Assembly: GCF_014696345.1 (NCBI RefSeq)
Contig: NZ_JACJPY010000001.1
Coordinates: forward strand, 105,042 to 169,041
Source of the DNA: Pseudanabaena cinerea FACHB-1277
GTDB taxonomy: Bacteria > Cyanobacteriota > Cyanobacteriia > Pseudanabaenales > Pseudanabaenaceae
DNA length: 64,000 bases
Reading direction: 5' to 3'
Made by a program: the position numbers and the translations under genes. Positions 41,986-51,225 of the stretch are shown here, piece after piece (position 1 is the first letter of the stretch; each line of letters begins with the position of its first letter). Below the pieces are notes generated by a model, which was given only the letters and a program-made list of their open reading frames with translations, made no database searches and had not been told where the DNA came from.

Positions 41986-42038
41986 TGCAATCTCTACAAT
42001 CTTTCCTTTTTTATTTTACTACGAAATTCAGAATATAT

Positions 42039-42914
42039 CTAGAGGAGTACTCGCAGTTCCTTGGCGATCGCCTCTAAATATTCATCGATGAATTCCTGCC
42101 AAGCAACGATGATAATTTGATTATGGGTGAGATCCTCTGGATTAATGGCATTGGCATCAAAACTGATTAATTTGCCCTCAAGGTCACAGCAGACTAAACC
42201 CGCAGAATGGGCGATCGCCAAGGGGGCAGCCGTATCCCAAATTTTGACACGGCGATTGAGGTAAATGTAAGCACTGGCGCGTCCCTGTAACACTTCCATT
42301 ACTTTGAGACCAAAACTACCAAGGCTATAAAACTCCGCATGGGGAACGGCTGTCTTGATTGCCGCACCATAGGCGAGATCGTCTTTTTTGCTAACGATGA
42401 GGCGATCGCGACTAGCAGCAATGGGTTTAGTCGGATGAAAGCGTTCAGGGATATTGCCATTGGTAATCGTAAATATGCCATCGATCGCCGTGCCACCAAA
42501 ATATTGCAGGTCACTTTTGGGAGCATAAACCCATCCTAATACTGGTTGCGATCCCGCCAAAACGCCAACCATGACGGAATAAAATTCGCGCCCATGAATA
42601 AAATCATCAGTCCCATCAATGGGATCAATTAGCCAAAAGATAGGATTTTCATATTTACCCAACGGGGATCGCTGCTCCCAAAGCTGTTGTGATCGCTGAC
42701 TTTCTTCACTAATCACAATATGCTCAGGAAACCATGCTTGAAACTGCTCACTGAGTAATCGATCCAGTTCGCGATCGACATTGGTGACAAAATCATCAAA
42801 GCCCTTCTCATCAACTTGAAAGCCTTGCGCCCGCAGATATACAGCTTTTTGCCCAGCCTCACGGATAAACTGACAAATAGAATTTTGGCTTGATGCACTC
42901 AGGGAGAAATTCAT
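42039..42914 (-). CDS. Inositol monophosphatase / 3'(2'),5'-bisphosphate nucleotidase (CysQ-like)
   Basis: 291 residues. Metal site motifs: EESQ, DPIDGTDDFIHG and KIWDTAAPLAIAHSAG, all present. Family members remove phosphate from inositol phosphates or from PAP formed in sulfate assimilation; the VTNVDRELD and DPIDGTDDF context leans to CysQ. Starts 14 bases after the preceding gene's stop, so probably co-transcribed. Confidence 0.87.
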   Translation of the reverse strand: MNFSLSASSQNSICQFIREAGQKAVYLRAQGFQVDEKGFDDFVTNVDRELDRLLSEQFQAWFPEHIVISEESQRSQQLWEQRSPLGKYENPIFWLIDPIDGTDDFIHGREFYSVMVGVLAGSQPVLGWVYAPKSDLQYFGGTAIDGIFTITNGNIPERFHPTKPIAASRDRLIVSKKDDLAYGAAIKTAVPHAEFYSLGSFGLKVMEVLQGRASAYIYLNRRVKIWDTAAPLAIAHSAGLVCCDLEGKLISFDANAINPEDLTHNQIIIVAWQEFIDEYLEAIAKELRVLL

Positions 42915-42928
42915 AGCAAATTCAATGA

Positions 42929-44245
42929 TTAGTTTTGACGGCGGGAAAAAATGCGAAAATATAGCGATCGCATAAATTCTTTAATGGGGTAAAGAATAAA
43001 AGTAAGTGGGTTAATTGTGACAATGATATTACGGAAGCCCCTTTGAGCAAGAAAAGCGATCGCCCAAGCAACGAAGCTTGCGGACATGATCCCATAGGGG
43101 TTAAGCTCACTTTTAAAAGGTCCTAAAATCAACTTGCGAATCGTGCAGGGGGCATCAAGGCGGCGCAAAGTGACCAGATCGCCGATCGCTCTTTTGGACA
43201 TTTCGTATAGGGGGCTTAGGGCAGGATTCACCTCTGCCTCGGAGGTATTCACCCAAATTTCTTTAGTGGCAATATGTTTCGACTCGGTGACAGTTTCTAA
43301 GAATAAATCCATCCAACGCGCCACGGAAAAGGTATTCACCTCATAGGACTGATAAATCGATTGAGAATCCCTTGCAGCGCGAACATTCACACCATGATTG
43401 AGAATTAAAATATCCACTTTTTGCAAGCGATCGCGTAATTCTGACTCCTTGCCCATTTGCCAACAGATTACTTCAATTTCTTTCTTTTTGGTGCTGCCCT
43501 CTGTGTCGCCCAAATTAAAGACCGCATTGGGCGAAGAGGTCAAGGCAATCATCTTTGCGCCGCGCTTGCTGAGTTGGGCAATGAGGGCGCGACCCATTGA
43601 GCCCGAAGCGCCAGTAATGGCAATGTTTTTGCCCTTGAGGGATAGTGCTGTACCCAAAATCTGATCCACCAATGTGAAAGTACTACAAAAATAAGCTTCG
43701 CCCCGATCGAAATGATGTCGCCAATGGTAAGTCCGATTGACCGTCCATTGCGAAGGTAACTGCACCAATGCGCCTTCTTTGTGGGTGATGTCTGTGGCAA
43801 GCAGCCAGCCTTGAGATCGCGCCAATGCCATGATCAAAAATCCTAACGCATAGATGCAACCAAATGCCATCGCCCATAGTCCATAGCCATAACCGATCCC
43901 CGCGATCGCCGCCGATGCTGACACCATAAAAATAGCTTCTGGCACATCGTTAAACAATTCAGCTTGGCGGTAAATCTCCATGCTCACCTTGCTCAAATCA
44001 GCGCGATAGGCTTTGTGATGCAAGTTATGCCAAGGTTGCAAAGGTTTCCAGTAATGTCCTGCAATGTGATAACAATCGCGCAAAATCTCGGCAATCAACA
44101 CTGAAGCGATCGCTGCCAAGGTTTGTCCACCATAGGCGTTGATATTAGAGGCGATCGCCTCTATATATTCCCTAGAAATCACCTGCATGATCGGCTGACC
44201 AAGAGCCTGCGCGATCAATTGTAAATCATTTGTAATCACTTGCAA
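42929..44245 (-). CDS. Bifunctional sterol desaturase / short-chain dehydrogenase
   Basis: 438 residues. N-terminal membrane di-iron hydroxylase-like half with His boxes WHNLHHKAY and HWRHHFDRG and membrane helices about 110-150; C-terminal short-chain dehydrogenase half with ITGASGSMGRAL, ILNHGVN and Y.MSKRA (YEMSKRAIGD, catalytic Tyr/Lys). This fusion is a known cyanobacterial family; its substrate is not established, perhaps a lipid or carotenoid-like compound. Confidence 0.9.
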   Translation of the reverse strand: MQVITNDLQLIAQALGQPIMQVISREYIEAIASNINAYGGQTLAAIASVLIAEILRDCYHIAGHYWKPLQPWHNLHHKAYRADLSKVSMEIYRQAELFNDVPEAIFMVSASAAIAGIGYGYGLWAMAFGCIYALGFLIMALARSQGWLLATDITHKEGALVQLPSQWTVNRTYHWRHHFDRGEAYFCSTFTLVDQILGTALSLKGKNIAITGASGSMGRALIAQLSKRGAKMIALTSSPNAVFNLGDTEGSTKKKEIEVICWQMGKESELRDRLQKVDILILNHGVNVRAARDSQSIYQSYEVNTFSVARWMDLFLETVTESKHIATKEIWVNTSEAEVNPALSPLYEMSKRAIGDLVTLRRLDAPCTIRKLILGPFKSELNPYGIMSASFVAWAIAFLAQRGFRNIIVTINPLTFILYPIKEFMRSLYFRIFSRRQN

Positions 44246-44280
44246 TATTTCTAAACACCACGGTTAGATATTGTAGCGGA

Positions 44281-45132
44281 TTAGACTTTATGCTGCAAAA
44301 ATCCCACGAGACTTTGCAAAAATGAGTTACTAATTTCAGGGCGATCGCTATTATTTATCGACTGATTGACTTCAGCATGATCAGATTCCGCGCTCGGCAT
44401 CCCCATATCAATATCAGGCACTTCCTCCACCAGCCCCACCACAATCAGCCGAAAGGCGATTTGTTGCAGCTTGGCGATCGAAATCCCTAACTTTTCAGCT
44501 ATTTTTTTAAGATTAGTCGTGCCATTTGCATATTGCCACACTTGATTTTCGAGATTTTCGAGGCGTAACTGTGGCTCTCCTACAATTAGCTTAAATAGGG
44601 TTGAGTTTGCCTCTGGCAGCTTACTTTGCAGTGCTTTCCAATCCTTGAGACTACGCAGCCCCATCAGGGTCGTTTCTGTTGCGGGAAGACTAAGCCCTGT
44701 CATTTCCGACTTGGGTAATTCTGCCTTTGCCTCAAAACGAAACTGCCCTGTTTCAATCTGAAACAAAGCGCAAACCTGACGCAATACTTGAATGCTAAAC
44801 AATAGCTTGAGTTGATCGGGTTGCAATATTCCCAAAGCTTTGAGATTTAAACCAAGGGGGACATTCTCGGATATTAATCTTTCGACATCAGGGCGCAGGC
44901 GATCGCTTATCCAGCCACGTTGCTCAATCAACTGCACTAGCCCACGATTGTCGAGGCGATCGCCTGCGGCAACTACCCGACCGCCATGCAGCCAGATATA
45001 TCGCAAAAAGGGTTTGCCAGTCCGCAGATCCTGTGGATCTCGAATGGTTAGAATTCCAGTTTTTTGACCTTGATCTAGAAACTGGAAGATCTCTGGGAGA
45101 GAAAACTCGGATAAAGAGCCTGTGATTGCCAT
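44281..45132 (-). CDS. DUF4388 (PATAN-like) protein
   Basis: 283 residues from the ATG at 45132 (MAITGSLSEFSLPEIFQFLDQGQKTGILTI is the canonical DUF4388 start; the longer frame to 45204 is not). The second half is helical with a winged-helix-like region (TTNLKKIAEKLGISIAKLQQIAFRLIVVGLVEEV). PATAN/DUF4388 proteins act in signalling with response regulators and roadblock/GTPase modules, as here. Confidence 0.88.
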   Translation of the reverse strand: MAITGSLSEFSLPEIFQFLDQGQKTGILTIRDPQDLRTGKPFLRYIWLHGGRVVAAGDRLDNRGLVQLIEQRGWISDRLRPDVERLISENVPLGLNLKALGILQPDQLKLLFSIQVLRQVCALFQIETGQFRFEAKAELPKSEMTGLSLPATETTLMGLRSLKDWKALQSKLPEANSTLFKLIVGEPQLRLENLENQVWQYANGTTNLKKIAEKLGISIAKLQQIAFRLIVVGLVEEVPDIDMGMPSAESDHAEVNQSINNSDRPEISNSFLQSLVGFLQHKV

Positions 45133-45197
45133 AACTGTAACAAAGCTTAAATATTCAAAATCAATTGAGTAGGTCAGCACAAAAACTCTAAAAGCCC

Positions 45198-45267
45198 AGA
45201 TCACCGACCCTATAGAAGACTGTCAAGATTGATCGGTAATTGCCAATAAAAAGTCGGTCAGTGATCT
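45198..45267. terminator. Loose hairpin between the GTPase and DUF4388 genes
   Basis: AGATCACCGACC (45198-45209) and GGTCAGTGATCT (45256-45267) pair with one mismatch around a 46-nt loop. No T-tract. It may attenuate transcription between the genes. Confidence 0.35.
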
Positions 45268-45282
45268 TAAACAACTTTGAAA

Positions 45283-45822
45283 CTATGAAGCTTCTTTAGA
45301 CATATAGTATTGCACGAGAGTCACAATAGCCTGAACCACAGTGTTGCGATCCTCAGCATTTAGCACCACCACAGGCGGCTGATTATGTTCTTCAACAAAA
45401 CCCAAGGCTAATTTAATATTTTCACTTGACCAAGCCCCCTCACAGTCCATATGCGTAATCCCAATAATATAAGGAATTTGCACCCTCCGATTCATAAAGC
45501 TCAAAATGCGTCTAGCATAACGAAATTCATGAGGGCGGTGGGCTGCAACCAGCAATACAAATGCATGGGCCTTGCGAATTAAAATATCCCACATAAAGTC
45601 AAATCGCTGTTGTCCTGGTGTGCCATAGATATGCAGAGCCATATTTGGACCAAAGGTAAGTCTTCCGAAATCCATCGCTACCGTTGTTTTGTGCTTGATC
45701 TCTGCGGTTTCATCAGTGGCGCGGCGATCGGTATCAACTACTTCAATTTCACTCACAGTCCGAATAAAGGTTGATTTTCCTGCACCAACTGTTCCCGCGA
45801 CCACTAGGCGCATGATTTCCAT
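45283..45822 (-). CDS. Small Ras/MglA-like GTPase
   Basis: 179 residues. P-loop GTVGAGKSTF, Thr of switch I in HKTTVAMDFG, G3 with DxxG altered (YGTPGQQRFDFMW), G4 IGITHMDCEG. The GTPG instead of DTAGQ form is usual in bacterial roadblock-associated GTPases. It should cycle under control of the roadblock protein encoded just upstream. Confidence 0.9.
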   Translation of the reverse strand: MEIMRLVVAGTVGAGKSTFIRTVSEIEVVDTDRRATDETAEIKHKTTVAMDFGRLTFGPNMALHIYGTPGQQRFDFMWDILIRKAHAFVLLVAAHRPHEFRYARRILSFMNRRVQIPYIIGITHMDCEGAWSSENIKLALGFVEEHNQPPVVVLNAEDRNTVVQAIVTLVQYYMSKEAS

Positions 45823-45997
45823 AAAGTTGTAATCCTTTCTTTTAAAACACTATTAGCTTGAGAGCGAGAGCAAAGCCTAGTTGACTGGCATATCTTGCTC
45901 GTATTTTGATCACATCTTGATCATGCCTTAGTCATCTCTTGCTAAAAAGCGGGCAGGATGCCCGCGCTACTCCCTATCTCTTAATGGCAAACCGCTC

Positions 45998-46369
45998 CTA
46001 GCCAAGAGCAATTTTGAGATCCCCAACCACGCGCTTAATTTCTAGCATCAGCACCCCTTGCTTTGCTGCCTTGCTCGCTAACACCAGCAGCACTGCCTCT
46101 TCGCCACAACTAGTCAAGATGCCATAGCCCTTGTCTCCTTCTACATACAGGCGATCAATCTCACCCCTGGCAAGTTCATTACCGATGCGCTCACCAAGGG
46201 AGAGCATGGCGGCAGACATAGCCGATACCCGTTCTTCGTCCATGCCACTGGGCAGGGTGGAGGCAAGAGGCAATCCATCAGGAGAGACAAGGGCTGCACC
46301 TTGGACATCACTGGTGCTAGTAACCAGATTTTGCAAAATAGATTCTAGCTTGGCAACATTAATACTCAT
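45998..46369 (-). CDS. Roadblock/LC7 domain protein (MglB-like)
   Basis: 123 residues: LESILQNLVTSTSDVQGAALVSPDGLPLAS, then AAMLSLGERIGNELARGEIDRLYVEGDKGYGILTSCGEEAVLLVLAS is a complete roadblock domain. Such proteins regulate small GTPases as GAP or scaffold. 175 bases separate it from the GTPase gene. Confidence 0.92.
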   Translation of the reverse strand: MSINVAKLESILQNLVTSTSDVQGAALVSPDGLPLASTLPSGMDEERVSAMSAAMLSLGERIGNELARGEIDRLYVEGDKGYGILTSCGEEAVLLVLASKAAKQGVLMLEIKRVVGDLKIALG

Positions 46370-46469
46370 GACTTCACTCCAAATAATCTAGATACTTTGA
46401 TTTGTTTGACTTTGATTCCGCTATATGCAGACACAAAATCGGCGATGCAGTGATTCAATGATGCATAGA

Positions 46470-46958
46470 TTACTTAATCACATCAAACTGAATCACATCA
46501 TAGGCATTTCCAGTCAAAACAGAAGCAACTTGCTTGCCACGCAGTCGCAAATTGAAAACAGACTCTAAGCAACCTTGTACTGCACCAAGCGTAAAGGTTA
46601 GCTTACGACCCGAACCTTGCGGCTCACCAGCAGAGCAGACCGTCTCCCGACAATATACAGAAATTGATTCGTCGGTGCGTTCGATTTTATCAACAATGCA
46701 AAGCCGAGTTCCATTCTTGCCCAGAGCTTCTTGCAACAAGGTTACGAGTTCTTCCGAAGAGGCATTACTACCTTTAATATTCAGTTGCTCAGCAATTTGG
46801 CGACCACGATTGCGGCCAGCCGCGATCATAGTGATAGCAGCAGCCTTCTCGCCCAAAGCTTCTTCGGCACCAATAATCAGCGATTTAAAACAGACGATAC
46901 TGCTGAAGTCCCCTAATTCTGCCCGCATTTGATTGGCTGTACCCATAGTAATAACCAT
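46470..46958 (-). CDS. Hypothetical protein, possibly V4R-like sensor
   Basis: 162 residues. The pattern LIIGAEEALGEKAAAITMIAAGRNRGRQIAEQL and the end GAVQGCLESVFNLRLRGKQVAS then VIQFDVI resembles the V4R fold (GxxxGxLexxxg..v...E..c...G...C.F.v), with several Cys (YCRETVC) that could bind metal or ligand. The protein family is common in cyanobacterial roadblock/GTPase clusters. Function not known. Confidence 0.6.
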   Translation of the reverse strand: MVITMGTANQMRAELGDFSSIVCFKSLIIGAEEALGEKAAAITMIAAGRNRGRQIAEQLNIKGSNASSEELVTLLQEALGKNGTRLCIVDKIERTDESISVYCRETVCSAGEPQGSGRKLTFTLGAVQGCLESVFNLRLRGKQVASVLTGNAYDVIQFDVIK

Positions 46959-47069
46959 AACGGCTCCTAATAATGTCTGATTTCCAGATTCAATTAGCTA
47001 TTTATTTTTAGATTGTTATCAAATATCTCTTGACTGAAAGCATTAGTAAGCAATCTAAAACTAATTGCT

Positions 47070-47627
47070 TTATTTCATGCTAGAAGCCCCTGTGGCGATC
47101 ATGCGTTTGAATAGCCCTTCAGTCCATCCCGTTTCTCGCAAAACTGCTTGTGAGGATACTTCCACATAAGCTTGCTCAATGAAAGCAAGGTCAATCATGC
47201 AAATTCTTCCTAAAGCGTCCCGAAGATCGCCATCAAGCCCAGCAGACTTTAGTTGTTTACCCACTTCGTTAACAACGGTTGCCATTGCGGGGACAACGTG
47301 CTGAGGTCCAATGCCAATTTGGACATGAACTAGACCAATACGCCAGCGCCTTGCGGCATAGGCACTCCCCCAACCATCCATGCCTGTAAACATTTCGCCA
47401 AACCACTCAATGAAGGTTTCATTTAAGCGGTGCATCCTGCCCTCTTTGGCATTTAGGATCGCGCTCATCTCTGCATCACGAGCTAAGTAACTGTAGAAGA
47501 CTTCCGCCATTGCTAATGCGATCGATTCCCCCCATGCCGCATTAGCCTTAAGTAAGCTTCTGTCTGATTCAGAAAAGTCGATGCGTTGGATCATTGTTGC
47601 CATAAAAGACTGCGGATCAAGAGACAT
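47070..47627 (-). CDS. Protoglobin-domain haem protein
   Basis: 185 residues, one protoglobin domain: DRSLLKANAAWGESIALAMAEVFYSYL, MHRLNETFIEWFGEMFTG and RRWRIGLVHVQIGIGPQHVVP, with the proximal His in GLVHVQIG. It should bind haem and sense O2 or another gas. No output domain is attached, so it probably signals through the roadblock/GTPase/DUF4388 proteins encoded downstream on the same strand. Confidence 0.9.
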   Translation of the reverse strand: MSLDPQSFMATMIQRIDFSESDRSLLKANAAWGESIALAMAEVFYSYLARDAEMSAILNAKEGRMHRLNETFIEWFGEMFTGMDGWGSAYAARRWRIGLVHVQIGIGPQHVVPAMATVVNEVGKQLKSAGLDGDLRDALGRICMIDLAFIEQAYVEVSSQAVLRETGWTEGLFKRMIATGASSMK

Positions 47628-47786
47628 AAATCCTCCAGATTATGTATCAGATAGAAATTGAGATTTGTTGAGATATTTGATTATCTGTTCTAAGTTTAGA
47701 TCTGATCGACCTTTGTAATTCAATTTCTATAGGAAACTTTATATATTCTATATAGACTTCAGCCAATCAGCTATGAAGCGTAAATT

Positions 47787-48505
47787 TTAAGCCGCGATCG
47801 CAAAGAGAGATTGCAATGTGTCTGTGGAGATTGCTTCCCAAGCTTCAATTTTTAGTTCCTTCAGGACTTCCTGTCCTTTGGGATCAAGGTGCATTTTTGA
47901 AGGATAGATGATATAGCCTGAGCGCGATCCCCAGTTTTAGGATGGAGGTACAATGCGTGAAACGCTTGATGTTCTGTAGAGCTAGCGATCGCTGTAACCA
48001 TCTCCTTAGTTTGGGGAGATAGTTCATCGTAGGTATCTTTGTAAACAAATCCTAAGCTTGCCTCGTTCTTTGCGACAGCATGGATCACACCTAACCAAGA
48101 GTCTTTATTGACTAGCTCACTCGGCATGATATTTTGGCGATGGAGAATTGAGGTCGCTAATTTAGTAACCATGCTGTTGACGGTCGCTACTTTAGCGCCT
48201 TGATAGGAAAGTAATGAAGGGTTGTTAAGATTAGGACTAGCGATAAATACTACTTCATCATAAAGATTGGTAGAACGAACGATGGGAATAAACTGATGTT
48301 TTTGGGCAAGACTTACGCCATCCGCAGGGTTAGCATATACTAGGTCGGCTGTGGATAGGCGATCGTGGAATTCTTTGAAGTCTAGAGCAATAGCAAGGTG
48401 GACAGTAAAGTCAAGGTTAAAGTTGAGATATTGCACAAAACGAAACCATTTTTCAGGATTTTTGGCTGTATCATGGGGGCAAATCATCAAATTTAGTTTA
48501 ATCAT
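47787..48505 (-). pseudogene. PhnD-like substrate-binding protein with a frameshift near the 3' end
   Basis: From the ATG at 48505 the frame encodes a PhnD/periplasmic-binding fold (ADLVYANPADGVSLAQKHQFIPIVR, YQGAKVATVNSMVTK, LGFVYKDTYDEL). It has no signal peptide. At the A-run CAAAAATGC (about 47896) the frame breaks: the ORF ends KCTLIPKDRKS, whereas adding one A gives KMHLDPKGQEVLKELKIEAW and the typical family end, stopping at 47787. A lost A, or a sequencing error, explains this. It lies first in the minus-strand signalling cluster, so it may be a cytosolic ligand sensor. Confidence 0.75.
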
Positions 48506-48546
48506 AGCCACTCAACTAGTATGTATTCAGTCTATTGAGGTTTTCT

Positions 48547-48612
48547 GTAGTACGGAGAATTTCTTATAAGGATCACGGAGCGCGTCTTGCCAAAAATTCT
48601 CTGGGTTTTAAG
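48547..48612. repeat. Degenerate copy of an intergenic hairpin repeat
   Basis: GTAGTACGGAGAATTT then AAAATTCTCTGGGTTTTA match the outer parts of the perfect hairpin at 55037-55100 (GTAGTACAGAATAATTTTT and AAAAATTATTCTGGGTTTTA), with a different centre. Confidence 0.55.
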
Positions 48613-48700
48613 TAAGCAAAAAGCGCTGCAATGCTTTGCAATCAAAATCAAATCCAGCATAAATTTGAAATAAATTTGAATGCGGCGTGAAGTAGCAATT

Positions 48701-48755
48701 TAAATTTATGCTTTTAAATTTATGCTTTTAAATTTATGCTTTTAAATTTATGGTC
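48701..48755. repeat. Tandem 14-bp repeats, nearly four units
   Basis: The unit TTTAAATTTATGCT occurs at 48701, 48715 and 48729, and partially at 48743. It is in the 440-base gap 48512-48953 upstream of the NACHT gene; apart from repeats, that gap shows no gene. Each unit is itself near-palindromic (TTTAAATTTA). Confidence 0.9.
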
Positions 48756-48953
48756 ATGGCACATTTGATCGGTAATTGCTGTAATACTATTTAACCTATA
48801 GCTAAATTGTAGACCCAATAGAATGTATATTGCTTTAAACGAAATATAAGTTTATTAACCGATTTTGCATGGAACTCCCACCTACCCCTCTCTCCCGCCA
48901 AATTAAGGTACACATCGGTTTTAAGTATTGATTTTAAGAGGCTTACGAAAGCA

Positions 48954-51140
48954 ATGAATGTTGAGACGATGAAAAAACAAGGTGTTCAGGAAATTGTCAA
49001 GAGGTTTGAAACGGCTCTATTGGGTTTTATTGAAGATGCTCAAAATCGGGGAGTTGAGATTAATCGTTCTGATTTTGAACAGCTTGTGGTGAGGGCAGCT
49101 AGCGTTTATGCGAAGAATTATGTTAAAGCCCATGGATTTATTCAAATATTTGGTAGTCGTAAGTTATCAACGATCGCCTCTATTTATACCCCTCAGAGGT
49201 TTCAAGCTCATACAGCAATTCGGAATTTTGAATCGGTGGATGAGTTGGAGGAGGCTTTTTCGCAGGACTTGCAAAGGAGTAATCATAGTAAAGGGAACAA
49301 TCTTGTCGGGATAAATATTGCTAATGAAGAATCCTATCTGATGGTATTGGGATATCCCGCCAATGGCAAGACCACTTTTTTGAAGTATATCGGGTGGGAA
49401 GCTTTGCGTTATCCCAATGGCAAATATAAACATGATCTGTTGCCTGTGTTTGTGCCTATGTGGAAGTTTTGTCGTTTGGATTGTAGTAGGGATACTTTGT
49501 TGGGAGCGATCGCTGAGGAATTTGAACGTGCTGGCTTCCTAAATCCAATGGATATAACTCAGTGGTTGCTCAGTCAAGGTAAGTTATTAATTCTCATTGA
49601 CGGGCTAAATGAAAGTGCTTTACCGCAGAAATATATTTCTAAACATCTGCAAACCTTCGTTAAGAAATATCCTCTTAATCGCTATATAGTTTCTAGCCGC
49701 TTGGTTTCCTATCAGAATAGTTTAGGACAGTTCTTAGAGGTAGATTTGCATCCTTGGAGCGATTTATTGATTCAAGAATATATTCACAAATGGTTTGCTC
49801 TCAGAGATGCTCAAGATGGTCAAAATCCTCAAGCTGATCATGTGTCTGAGGAGGCGCAGCGCTGTTGGGAGATTTTGCAGCATAATCGGGTTGCAAGGGA
49901 TTTGGCAAATTCGCCCCTATGTCTATCGCTGCTATGTTTGCTGTGCGATCGCCGCTATAGTTTTCCGAGCCATGTTAGTGGCTTATACCAACAAGCTATT
50001 CATTTAGTTCTCGAAGAGCAGGTACTTAAATGTCAATCTCTTGATCATCCCGATCGCAATATTATTAATACTGATATTCTGGAAATATTTCTAATAGAGG
50101 TTGCCTATACCAGCTTTGAACTAAATCAGACGGTGCTAAGTTTAGAGGAGGTAATGGAGCGCTTACGCATCGTTTTGACAAATTGTAAGCCTAGCCTCCA
50201 GAACTTAGATGTGGACTTTGCGCTGAGAGTGTTGCAACAGGTGGGAGTATGTCAGATTCGGAATGTATTGGATTCGCCCATAGGTGTGTCTAGCCTCGTT
50301 TTTAGTCATATTACTTTTCAAGAATATTTTACGGCTCGCTATGTGTACTATCACCAAAAAACAGCCCAGATTGTTCCCATCTATCTAAGCGATCGACGTT
50401 GGCAACAGGTTTTCTTGATCCTGGCAGGGATGATGTTAGGCAACCCCGAAACTCTCTTACTAGCGATCGAGGCTCAAGCCGCTAACTATATCAATACGGC
50501 TAAACTGCGCGATATTTTAGATTGGGTTGACCAAGTTTCAACCCATACCTCCAATAACTTCAAAAGCGTGACCAAAAGAATCGCAACCTTATTTATTGCA
50601 AGACCGCGCTTTACCGCACAGCTTGCCTCTGCACTGATTTTGACTAGGATGCTCAGTGTGGCTAATGAGTTGCACAAGACTTTAGAGACTAACATCTCGT
50701 TTGAGCAGATCTTTGCCGCAGATTTATCTCTTAGTCTTGCCCAAGCTTTAGACTTTGATAGTAAAACTGAACTAAATTTAGCGACTCAGCTTTGTCAGCA
50801 TCTAGAACAAGCGCTCTCCCCGCTCTGTTTTGATCGTCAATATATTGATTTTGTGTCCCTCAGTAATAATTTGAAGTTTTTAGAATTCCAAGTTCCTAGC
50901 CATGATCAGCCCTATGAGGTTCATGAGGCATTCCGTAATGAAATCAGTAAGATTTGGTTGAAGTCGTTACATTTGCCTGTGGAGCTAAATCAAATTTCCT
51001 ATCAAGAGGTAGAATCTTTGGAAAGTTATCTCTATGCCAATCTGCTAATGGTGCAGTGTAAGGATATGGCGATCGCTGTATCTACAAAAACATGGCAAGA
51101 AATCGAATCAAGAATGTTACAGCGCTTTGCGCTTAATTGA
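48954..51140 (+). CDS. NACHT-domain NTPase (bacterial NLR-like)
   Basis: 728 residues. The N-terminal 100 residues (VQEIVKRFETALLGFIEDAQNRG to IYTPQRFQ) are the linker region common in cyanobacterial NACHT proteins. NACHT: Walker A GYPANGKTT (133-141, Ala where Gly is usual), Walker B LLILIDGLNES (about 211-221, Asn where Asp is usual), then VSSRLVSY sensor and HITFQEYFTARY, the winged-helix end typical of STAND proteins. The C-terminal 230 residues are helical without clear WD or LRR repeats. Bacterial NACHT proteins can be antiphage sensors; a regulatory role is also possible. It is monocistronic. Confidence 0.88.
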   Translation: MNVETMKKQGVQEIVKRFETALLGFIEDAQNRGVEINRSDFEQLVVRAASVYAKNYVKAHGFIQIFGSRKLSTIASIYTPQRFQAHTAIRNFESVDELEEAFSQDLQRSNHSKGNNLVGINIANEESYLMVLGYPANGKTTFLKYIGWEALRYPNGKYKHDLLPVFVPMWKFCRLDCSRDTLLGAIAEEFERAGFLNPMDITQWLLSQGKLLILIDGLNESALPQKYISKHLQTFVKKYPLNRYIVSSRLVSYQNSLGQFLEVDLHPWSDLLIQEYIHKWFALRDAQDGQNPQADHVSEEAQRCWEILQHNRVARDLANSPLCLSLLCLLCDRRYSFPSHVSGLYQQAIHLVLEEQVLKCQSLDHPDRNIINTDILEIFLIEVAYTSFELNQTVLSLEEVMERLRIVLTNCKPSLQNLDVDFALRVLQQVGVCQIRNVLDSPIGVSSLVFSHITFQEYFTARYVYYHQKTAQIVPIYLSDRRWQQVFLILAGMMLGNPETLLLAIEAQAANYINTAKLRDILDWVDQVSTHTSNNFKSVTKRIATLFIARPRFTAQLASALILTRMLSVANELHKTLETNISFEQIFAADLSLSLAQALDFDSKTELNLATQLCQHLEQALSPLCFDRQYIDFVSLSNNLKFLEFQVPSHDQPYEVHEAFRNEISKIWLKSLHLPVELNQISYQEVESLESYLYANLLMVQCKDMAIAVSTKTWQEIESRMLQRFALN

Positions 51141-51225
51141 GTTCTGGAGCAATAGGGGAAGCGGTGCTTCGCGCTGTCAACACAGCACAAAGCAATACAA
51201 GGTTAAACACTTCTCAAACAGGCTT

